64,000 nt of DNA from an uncultured Candidatus Saccharibacteria bacterium. Lineage in GTDB: Bacteria > Patescibacteriota > Saccharimonadia > Saccharimonadales > Saccharimonadaceae. A program made the translations under genes and the position numbers. Below are positions 58,084 to 64,000 of the stretch, one piece after another (positions within the stretch are counted from its first letter, which is position 1; the number at the start of each line of letters is the position of its first letter). Below the pieces are notes generated by a model, which worked only from the letters and a program-made list of their open reading frames with translations, ran no database searches and had not been told where the DNA came from. The stretch spans positions 13,877 to 77,876 of the forward strand of contig CALHQH010000046.1 of the NCBI GenBank assembly GCA_938036625.1, given 5' to 3'.

Positions 58084-58491
58084 ATGACGCGAGAACACTT
58101 CTCCACTCACGAGGATAAAACCGTATCTAGCGCGGTATTGCGAGCTGCCAAAAAAGGAGCGGCTGTAGTAGCATTGGTACCGGTCGCCGTATTGGACGTA
58201 GCAGGCTGCTCCAGTAACGAGAGCTCGGCACCTACCACTGCTAATAGCGAAGAGTGGACACAGGTATGGGATGATGGATTTGGTGTTGAGCTCGATAGTA
58301 CTGGTAAGCGATGTGATGGCCCAAATCTCCTCTACAGGAGTGGAGGCCGTGGTGGAAATATTGCAGTCTCCCCCAACGACCCCCAGTGTACCGGTAAAAC
58401 GCCAGAGAACATCGCGGGTACTCCGAGCCCAGAGGCCGCTGCCACCGACCTAGCCACGGCAATCCCAACACCACTGCCAACGCACGAATAG
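58084..58491 (+). CDS. Hypothetical lipoprotein-like protein
   Basis: Function not recognised. The 135-residue product has a positively charged N-terminus, a hydrophobic stretch (GAAVVALVPVAVLDVAGC) at about residues 25-42 and a lipobox-like VAGC followed by SSNESS, which suggests a lipid-anchored extracellular protein; an Asp inside the hydrophobic stretch is unusual. The mature part is polar, with two Cys (RCDGPN, PQCTGK) and a Pro/Thr-rich tail. AAAGG precedes the ATG. It has its own promoter and shares a strong bidirectional terminator with the convergent secretion gene. Confidence 0.65.
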   Translation: MTREHFSTHEDKTVSSAVLRAAKKGAAVVALVPVAVLDVAGCSSNESSAPTTANSEEWTQVWDDGFGVELDSTGKRCDGPNLLYRSGGRGGNIAVSPNDPQCTGKTPENIAGTPSPEAAATDLATAIPTPLPTHE

Positions 58492-58513
58492 CCTCGTTAG
58501 GTTACCACAAGCC

Positions 58514-58542
58514 AAACACTCCGCATATTCTGCGGAGTGTTT
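58514..58542. terminator. Bidirectional terminator between convergent genes
   Basis: A 12-bp perfect stem AAACACTCCGCA / TGCGGAGTGTTT with T-runs on both sides, placed between convergent genes ending at 58491 and 58551. Confidence 0.9.
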
Positions 58543-58550
58543 TGTGTATT

Positions 58551-61526
58551 CTACCCCTGTGGCCGCTCTGCATACCGCTCATACACAGCACGGTTGGCAG
58601 CATTGGTGTTGCGGCGGAGCTCTGGAGTATTGAGAATGCGGTAGGCGTCGTGGCGAAGGGCTTGGTGACGCTCAGCATAGGCTTGATCGAAAGTCGGCTC
58701 GATGGCAGCCCGCTTCTCGGGCGAGAGGGTGCGAAGATACGAGTCTTTGATCTGCTGGTAGTCGGGCAAGTCGGGGATACTATAGATCAGCTCTAGTGCG
58801 CCATCATTTGCCCCTGCGAAGTTCTCTGCCTTGAGCCGCCCCTCAAAGACTTGGCGTAGCGAGTGCATCTTCTCGGCAGCTGCACCGTTGTATTCGCCGC
58901 GCAAGATTGCATCGTACGTCGCGTCATTCACAAATGGCACCGCACCCGCCACCCCAGAGGCCACCGCCTCAGCCGAGACAGTCGCGCGAGCATCGTAGTT
59001 GTACCCTTGACGCACCTGCACCGTGCCATCGTCTGCCACGTATTCGATCTCGCGGCCGGTCTCGCGGATGATCTCGCGCTTTTGGCCAGCCGAGCCGGCG
59101 CGGAATTGGTGCTCGATAGCCGCCTCCTTGACGTACTCATTATCTGCTCGGAACGTGTGCTGGTTGCCACTGGCATCGGTGAGGGTGATAGCAGTGTCGC
59201 CAGTGGCGGCCATAGCTTGCCATTGGCTGCTATTGAGCTTAAAGTGGCGCATCAGCTGGTCTTCGGCCGCAACATGCTCACCAAACTCCTTGCGCAGCCG
59301 CGCCGTCTGGCCGGCTACCATCAGGTTCTTGTGCCCTACCCCTGTGGCGTAGTCTTGCAGCGTCTGGCCATCGACCATCCGGCGGCGCAGGGCAATGCCA
59401 TCACCATCGCGCAACACCACACCATCGGCATTGGCCACTGCTCCATCGGCGAGGAGCTCACGGTCGATCTTCGCCCGCACTTCGCGCTGGGCCATCGCAC
59501 TGCGGATTTCCGTTAGCGCACCCACTTCGGCTGCTGCATAAGCGCGCCGCCCCAGGCCATGGCTCAGGCCAGCCGGCGTCTCTCCGCCAAGCTTCAGCTC
59601 ATCGTAGAGTGCATCCAGCTTATGGGCAGCATTCTTGGCTTCATCAGAGGTGAGCTGGGTATTGAGCGCTCGCTGCTTGAGCTCATCATCATGCAAGAGG
59701 CGTGCGTTCCAGGCTCGGTCGCGCCGCGCTGCTCCCTCCTTGCCGCGCAAGTCGGTGTAGCGGTTATATTCATCATTGCTCCGCCCCACCGCCGATAAGT
59801 CGGCCATTGTTTCAAAGCGCTTGGTGTAAGCATCGGTTCGCTGCTGAATAGCGCGCTTTTTCAGGGCCCGCCGCCGCGCTGCATTGCCCAGCCAGTTGCG
59901 CTGCGCATCGCCAGCAAGCACGCGTGATTTGCGCAGGTCTGCCCGCTGCTGCGCCCAAGTCCGCGTCCGGTCAACGATGCCGCGCCGCGGATCATTCATA
60001 ATCGCGCCCAGCCGCCCTAGCAGTGAGCCACTCATCCGCACCACAAAGGGCGTCAGCACCAGCGGCACCACCTGCACCGCCAGGCCAAGGATGATGAGGT
60101 TGAGGTTGTTCGCATCCTTGCCATTGGTCAGGATAGCCACTCCTGCCAGGCGCGATCCACCAAACAATATCGACATGAGCGGAAACATCAGCATCATCGT
60201 CATAAAGAGATCCTTCCACTTATCAAAATACTTCTCTGTACTGGGCAGCACATGCAATAAGAAAGCAAAGGGCGAGATGATAACAAGAATCGTGATGAGC
60301 GCCTGACGCGCCGCAATAATCACCGCAGCGATGATAACCGCCAGCAGCACACCGACCAGCAGCGGGATAGCCATCGCCAGCGCCCCATCCGTCGCACCCA
60401 CCAGTGCACTCACCCCCACCACTGCACCCACTGCACCAGCGCTACCTGTCAGCAGAGCACTCATGACATTAGGCCACGTGATTTTATTGAGCGTGTTATA
60501 ATCTGCCCCATTAACCGTCGAGGCAATATTGACAAACAGCTGCTGCAGCTGAAAACCCAGTATGTTCGAAATATCAATCGCTGCCGCACATAGCCAAAAC
60601 GACATATTAACGACGATAATCGACACGACAAGGCGCGGAAACATCTTCTTGATGCCATAATTGCTAATACCAACACTGGTAACTTGCGAATAAATTACGA
60701 TAAGCGAGACGACGATAAAGGCGATATTGGCCAAGTCGCGCATGATCGCCCAAAAGCGAAAGAGTGTGCCATCACTACCAGATTGGAGTGGCTGCACCGC
60801 CAAGTACTGCGCCACTTGCTGGTAAAGCTGGTCGGTGATCCACGCCATGAAGTTACTCACTGGGCAGACAATCCAGCCAATGCTTCCCAGCGCTGTGCCA
60901 CTACAACTGGTCGTGGCACCATCATCTTTATCTGCTTGCTCGGCGGGTTTGTCTTGGGGTTGGTTGTTGTTATTTGCTGCTTGGCCGTTATTTCCACCAT
61001 TTTGGCCGTTGGCGTTGTTCTGATTGTTACCAGCGTTTTGCCCGGCTTGACCACCGTTATTTTGGTTATTTTGGTTATTTTGGTTGTTCTGGCCGCCGTT
61101 ATTTTGCGGCGCAGCCTCCTGCTGCCCCGAGACAGAGATAGCGATGGCATTATCCATCTTGTTGTACGTATCTGGCTCAACAAAGATATATTCCACATAC
61201 GTCGCCTCCTTGGCACGTAGTGGGTCGCTACCAGCCGGGAAGATGATGGTCTGGCGCCGATTGGTCGTCGGCTCATACTCATAGAAGTGCACACCAGCAG
61301 GTAAACCACGAGCGGTTAGATCTTTGTCGCTGGCCCGGTGCGGCTTGAAAGTATTATGACGAAAGATGAGGTTCTCGCCCTGGCGCTGCGCCGTCTCGGC
61401 AGCATACACTGGTGCAGGGGTAGCAAGCGCGAGCCCGAACAGCGCCGCCACTAGTAGTGCCAGCCACCCCGTATATTGCCGCAGACAACCCCTCGCCCGC
61501 GCAACCACTCGCCACGCTCTGTTCAT
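58551..61526 (-). CDS. TrbL/VirB6-like type IV secretion membrane protein
   Basis: The 991-residue product has a signal peptide (about 20-45), an extracytoplasmic domain (about 46-140), an Asn/Gln/Gly-rich low-complexity stretch of about 60 residues (NNQNNANGQNGGNNGQAANN), then six to eight membrane helices between about 220 and 500 (DLANIAFIVVSLIVIYSQVT, ALVGATDGALAMAIPLLVGV, AIIIAARQALITILVI-type segments). A long, charged, mostly helical cytoplasmic C-terminus (about 520-991) follows. This pattern matches TrbL/VirB6, which forms the inner-membrane pore of type IV secretion systems. The start MNRAWR at 61526 has only a weak ribosome site. It is divergent from the VirB2-like genes. Confidence 0.8.
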   Translation of the reverse strand: MNRAWRVVARARGCLRQYTGWLALLVAALFGLALATPAPVYAAETAQRQGENLIFRHNTFKPHRASDKDLTARGLPAGVHFYEYEPTTNRRQTIIFPAGSDPLRAKEATYVEYIFVEPDTYNKMDNAIAISVSGQQEAAPQNNGGQNNQNNQNNQNNGGQAGQNAGNNQNNANGQNGGNNGQAANNNNQPQDKPAEQADKDDGATTSCSGTALGSIGWIVCPVSNFMAWITDQLYQQVAQYLAVQPLQSGSDGTLFRFWAIMRDLANIAFIVVSLIVIYSQVTSVGISNYGIKKMFPRLVVSIIVVNMSFWLCAAAIDISNILGFQLQQLFVNIASTVNGADYNTLNKITWPNVMSALLTGSAGAVGAVVGVSALVGATDGALAMAIPLLVGVLLAVIIAAVIIAARQALITILVIISPFAFLLHVLPSTEKYFDKWKDLFMTMMLMFPLMSILFGGSRLAGVAILTNGKDANNLNLIILGLAVQVVPLVLTPFVVRMSGSLLGRLGAIMNDPRRGIVDRTRTWAQQRADLRKSRVLAGDAQRNWLGNAARRRALKKRAIQQRTDAYTKRFETMADLSAVGRSNDEYNRYTDLRGKEGAARRDRAWNARLLHDDELKQRALNTQLTSDEAKNAAHKLDALYDELKLGGETPAGLSHGLGRRAYAAAEVGALTEIRSAMAQREVRAKIDRELLADGAVANADGVVLRDGDGIALRRRMVDGQTLQDYATGVGHKNLMVAGQTARLRKEFGEHVAAEDQLMRHFKLNSSQWQAMAATGDTAITLTDASGNQHTFRADNEYVKEAAIEHQFRAGSAGQKREIIRETGREIEYVADDGTVQVRQGYNYDARATVSAEAVASGVAGAVPFVNDATYDAILRGEYNGAAAEKMHSLRQVFEGRLKAENFAGANDGALELIYSIPDLPDYQQIKDSYLRTLSPEKRAAIEPTFDQAYAERHQALRHDAYRILNTPELRRNTNAANRAVYERYAERPQG

Positions 61527-61870
61527 GTCTTGTTCGACATTAGCATAATATCGCACAGTGGTCAAGTTTTTGCTGCCTGCATGTCAAGCCGTATCTATTG
61601 CGCAACCCCTTCTAGCGTTATACAGGCTGCTATTGGCAAATAATCCTACCCCTGTGCAGAGCTAAAAACTATCACTATTTATCTCATCTCTCATAAAGCA
61701 AGCCCAGCAGCAAAAGCGAACCAACCCAGAAAATATCGACCTTGCAACCCAAATTATGCGCCACGATACCAATGCCACCACCCAGCCTTTCGCTCCTACT
61801 CTGTTCGCACCCCACCCCAGTCTTTACAACACCGCTCATATCGTATACACTACAGCGTAGGAATAGTATC
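61527..61870. other. Divergent spacer between TrbL-like and pilin genes
   Basis: About 340 bp without a gene that I can support. It contains a promoter for the pilin genes (61823-61851). Confidence 0.55.
61823..61851 (+). promoter_or_regulatory. Promoter of the pilin gene cluster
   Basis: TTTACA-17-TACACT, 20 bp upstream of the first VirB2-like start codon. Confidence 0.55.
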
Positions 61871-62275
61871 ATGAAATATAAGCGATTAATCTTGGGCCTT
61901 GGTGCAATGCTGGCGATGTTTGCCGGTAGTATTGCTGCGCCAGTGCAGGTGATGGCGGCCCCAGGGAGTGGATGCAATGTATTAGACTTCGACAAAGTAC
62001 GATGCGTCTCAAATAGCGACAACGATGCTCTCGGCCAAGAAAACATTATCAATACTTTAAAGGGTATTTTAAAGTTGTTAACAATTGGTGTTGGTGTTGC
62101 TGCAGTAGGCGGCTTAACATATGCTGGCATCCTCTACTCAAGTGCAAGTGGTGATATACAGCAGACCGCAAAGGCAAAGAGTATCATCACAAATGTTATT
62201 GTTGGTGTTTTAGCTTTTGCCGTAATGAGTATTGTTATTAATTTCCTCGTGCCAGGAGGTGTTATTGCATCATGA
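61871..62275 (+). CDS. VirB2/TrbC-like pilin 1
   Basis: A 134-residue pilin-type protein with a signal peptide (LGAMLAMFAGSIAAPVQVMA), a short external segment and two closely spaced membrane helices (KLLTIGVGVAAVGGLTYAGI and NVIVGVLAFAVMSIVINFLV) separated by a small polar loop (SSASGDIQQTAKAKSI). This helix-loop-helix is the VirB2/TrbC layout, the subunit of type IV secretion pili and channels. Cys34 and Cys43 lie in the external part. GTAGGA precedes the ATG. The next gene overlaps by 4 bp, so translation is coupled. Confidence 0.75.
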   Translation: MKYKRLILGLGAMLAMFAGSIAAPVQVMAAPGSGCNVLDFDKVRCVSNSDNDALGQENIINTLKGILKLLTIGVGVAAVGGLTYAGILYSSASGDIQQTAKAKSIITNVIVGVLAFAVMSIVINFLVPGGVIAS

Positions 62276-62679
62276 AAAAGCATGTTATAGCCTACGCCCT
62301 TATGGTTATTGCAGGTCTATCTATTATTGCTCCACCCTCTCCAGCACAAGCTGCAGCGCCCTGCTCTCCACCAAATTTTCTTGGTATACCAGCTTGGTAT
62401 CGTGGTCTCCAGGACAAGAGCGATTGCGCAAATATAAAGAAAGTAGGCGTGGAAACCTATTTTCTCACTATCGGCCTAAATGTACTGCAGGGAGCAATGG
62501 TTGTTGTTGCTTATGTCACAGTTGGGTTTATTATCAAAGGCGGGTACATGTATATAGTTAGTGCTGGAAACCCAGAATCAATGGCAAAAGCAAAAAACAC
62601 CATTAGGGACGCTTTAATTGGACTCGTCATTGCAATATCTGCAGCAGCAATCGTTAATATGGTGGCAGGAGTTATTTAA
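62272..62679 (+). CDS. VirB2/TrbC-like pilin 2
   Basis: A 135-residue protein, start overlapping the previous stop (ATGA). A signal peptide (ALMVIAGLSIIAPPSPAQAA) is followed by an external segment with two Cys (APCSPP, KSDCAN), then two helices (NVLQGAMVVVAYVTVGFIIK and DALIGLVIAISAAAIVNMVA) around the loop SAGNPESMAKAKNTI. The loop (GNPESMAKAKNT) resembles that of the other pilin paralogues in this run. It ends in TAATG, joined to the next start. Confidence 0.75.
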   Translation: MKKHVIAYALMVIAGLSIIAPPSPAQAAAPCSPPNFLGIPAWYRGLQDKSDCANIKKVGVETYFLTIGLNVLQGAMVVVAYVTVGFIIKGGYMYIVSAGNPESMAKAKNTIRDALIGLVIAISAAAIVNMVAGVI

Positions 62680-62987
62680 TGTTTACACATTTTTTCGCAA
62701 CAACAGATAAACTCCGTGAGATCAGAGCGTCAGAAATAGGCTATCACAGCAGTGCTCATAACAGTTCTATCATAAAAGATATTCTTAATGTAGCTTATAT
62801 ATGGGGTGGTATTATTGCAGTTATAGCCATCATTATTGCAGGGTTTATGTACGCTACCTCCCAAGATGATCCTAACCAAGTTCGAAGAGCAAAAAATGCC
62901 CTATTAGCTGCCTGTGTCGGCTTGGCTGTTATTCTTCTTGCTTTTGTCATCACTAACACTGTTATAAACGGAGTTCTTGGTACATGA
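62679..62987 (+). CDS. VirB2/TrbC-like pilin 3, without signal peptide
   Basis: A 102-residue protein with a start shared with the previous stop (TAATG). It lacks the N-terminal signal peptide of its neighbours, but has the two helices (VAYIWGGIIAVIAIIIAGFM and ALLAACVGLAVILLAFVITN) with the loop SQDDPNQVRRAKNAL between them. A variant subunit that inserts without cleavage, or an assembly factor, is possible. It overlaps the next gene by 4 bp. Confidence 0.7.
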   Translation: MFTHFFATTDKLREIRASEIGYHSSAHNSSIIKDILNVAYIWGGIIAVIAIIIAGFMYATSQDDPNQVRRAKNALLAACVGLAVILLAFVITNTVINGVLGT

Positions 62988-63427
62988 TTCAACTTCGAAA
63001 AAGAACTGTATTTATTTACCTCGGTACTGTGTTATGTGTATGTTTCAGCTCTATAGCGTCAAGCACAGTTCTACTATCAGCACCATCGTACGCACACGTT
63101 AATGTTACTCAGTCGCTTCATGGTAATGAGGCGTGTAAAAATGCTACTGATAATGATGGAGAAGATGGCTGCAAGGTTGCAACTTCAAGCGGTGCTGGTG
63201 TTACCCCCGAGTCAATCGCCAAAAATGGCATCAATACCGCACTAATCATTCTTGGGTCTATATCCGCTTTGATGATTGTCTATGCTGGTTTTCGTTTTAG
63301 TTTAGCAGGAGGCGACCCGCAGGTAGTGAAATCTGCTCGTAATACAATTCTCTATGCAGTTGCAGGGCTAGTGATCGCTATCATGTCATATAGTGTTGTT
63401 AACTGGATAACCGATAATCTTTTATAA
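62984..63427 (+). CDS. VirB2/TrbC-like pilin 4
   Basis: A 147-residue protein starting within the previous stop (ATGA). A signal peptide (FIYLGTVLCVCFSSIASSTV, ending near SAPSYA) is followed by an external segment with two Cys (NEACKN, DGCKVA). Two helices follow (NTALIILGSISALMIVYAGF and NTILYAVAGLVIAIMSYSVV) around SLAGGDPQVVKSARN. The loop form GDPQxxxxARNTI is the same as in the related pilins. Confidence 0.75.
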   Translation: MIQLRKRTVFIYLGTVLCVCFSSIASSTVLLSAPSYAHVNVTQSLHGNEACKNATDNDGEDGCKVATSSGAGVTPESIAKNGINTALIILGSISALMIVYAGFRFSLAGGDPQVVKSARNTILYAVAGLVIAIMSYSVVNWITDNLL

Positions 63428-63446
63428 ATTTAACTAAGGAGATCAT

Positions 63447-63890
63447 ATGAATATCGTAGCAAAAACAATTTTCGGTGCTGGAGTTTGTTCAGCTCTATTT
63501 GTTGGTTTTATCACCCCTTCTGTGAGTGCCCTCACACCACTGCATACTTTTGCAGATACCACTGCACAAAGCAAGATTAAAGATGGCATTAACAAGGCAG
63601 GTGGCAACGAGAATAGGATTGATGTTGGCACAGCTATTAAGAGTATTATTAACATGATGCTCTTTGTGCTTGGCGCCATTTCAGTTATTATGATTGTCAT
63701 CGGTGGTATTCGCTACACTACATCCAATGGCGATTCTAACGGCATCCAGGGTGCCAAAAATACCATTCTCTACGCTATTGTCGGCCTTGTTGTGGCTATT
63801 CTTGCTTATGCCATGGTCAATTTCGTCGTTGATAACCTCGTGAGTGGCGGCAGCCAATCCACCCCTACCGCCAATTATACGTACGTCTAG
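63447..63890 (+). CDS. VirB2/TrbC-like pilin 5
   Basis: A 147-residue protein with AAGGAGATCAT before its ATG. A signal peptide (GAGVCSALFVGFITPSVSAL) and a polar segment precede two helices (SIINMMLFVLGAISVIMIVI and NTILYAIVGLVVAILAYAMV) around TTSNGDSNGIQGAKN. It is the only one of the five separated from its predecessor by a spacer (19 bp), so it may be made at a different level. The window ends 110 bp later in an AT-rich region. Confidence 0.75.
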   Translation: MNIVAKTIFGAGVCSALFVGFITPSVSALTPLHTFADTTAQSKIKDGINKAGGNENRIDVGTAIKSIINMMLFVLGAISVIMIVIGGIRYTTSNGDSNGIQGAKNTILYAIVGLVVAILAYAMVNFVVDNLVSGGSQSTPTANYTYV

Positions 63891-64000
63891 TATGGCTCTC
63901 ATGCCCACTCCGCTTGCATTCTGCAATAAAATAGGCTCTTTTTCGGGAATTTTCTCCGTTAACTCTTAACATTTTGGCAAATTTTTGGTATATATAGATA

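Noticed and set aside
61684..62130. Minus-strand frame opposite the first pilin gene
   Set aside because: Overlaps the signal peptide and helices of the pilin and has no promoter or ribosome site.
1..64000. CRISPR array or classical insertion sequence
   Set aside because: No regularly spaced direct repeats, no cas genes and no transposase or integrase gene were seen; the only mobile-like items are the short non-coding elements beside nrd.

Overview
The window looks like a chromosome segment from a Candidatus Saccharibacteria (TM7)-type member of the Patescibacteria/CPR. The reasons are compact, streamlined genes with very short spacers; many lineage-specific small proteins; a set of housekeeping genes without amino-acid, lipid or energy pathways; an orn/DHH/pnp RNA-decay set; a TrbL/VirB6 protein beside a run of VirB2-like pilin genes; and proline/glutamine-rich surface proteins with one membrane span. 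This assignment rests on gene content only. GC content looks moderate (about 50% or slightly above), except in the AT-richer pilin genes at the right end.

Layout. From 1 to about 55.9 kb almost everything is on the minus strand. 1-11 kb: RNase J (cut by the window edge), a membrane-anchored hypothetical, a YhgE/Pip membrane protein with an Rrf2 regulator, a frameshifted methyltransferase, a family 4-type uracil-DNA glycosylase, and a PadR-controlled MacB-type ABC transporter. 11-24 kb: a P/Q-rich surface protein, PNPase, a surface spherulin-4-type glycosidase, several hypotheticals (one interrupted by an in-frame TGA), a GNAT acetyltransferase, S15, an aldose epimerase, TruB, a DHH-like protein and S20. 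24-36 kb: HolA, MutM, a HAD hydrolase, hypotheticals, DNA polymerase I, a GH16 surface glycosidase and two WhiB-like proteins. 36-49 kb: the primary sigma factor with DnaG, another P/Q-rich surface protein, MmcQ/YjbR-CorA-Orn, MscL, a frameshifted transglutaminase-like gene, ArgS and PyrG. 49-54 kb: the ribonucleotide reductase cluster, bracketed by copies of a roughly 100-116 bp inverted-repeat element. 54-58.5 kb: a fused membrane/spermidine synthase protein and a NatAB-type ABC exporter. 58.5-64 kb: a type IV secretion module, with TrbL/VirB6 divergent from five consecutive VirB2-like pilin genes.

How it fits together. The central part carries replication, repair, nucleotide and RNA-turnover genes. 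The ends and spacers carry surface functions: two glycosidases sharing one lysine-linker/transmembrane anchor design, P/Q-rich stalk proteins and the secretion/pilus module. These would suit a cell that lives attached to another bacterium, but that is inference.

Most notable: (1) many genes have a -10 hexamer 6-8 nt upstream of the start codon, implying frequent leaderless mRNAs, including rpsO, dnaG, polA and argS. (2) The ribonucleotide reductase is unusual: NrdB has Glu and Phe at the positions expected for a class Ic (Mn/Fe, tyrosyl-radical-free) enzyme, NrdA lacks the C-terminal redox cysteines, and a 76-residue protein ending in MCEGCQ is encoded nearby. (3) Metal-site cysteines are lost in UDG and DnaG. 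(4) WhiB-like proteins occur, one with two Cys clusters. (5) Two reading frames are broken by simple repeat changes (a G9 tract and a 7-bp duplication).
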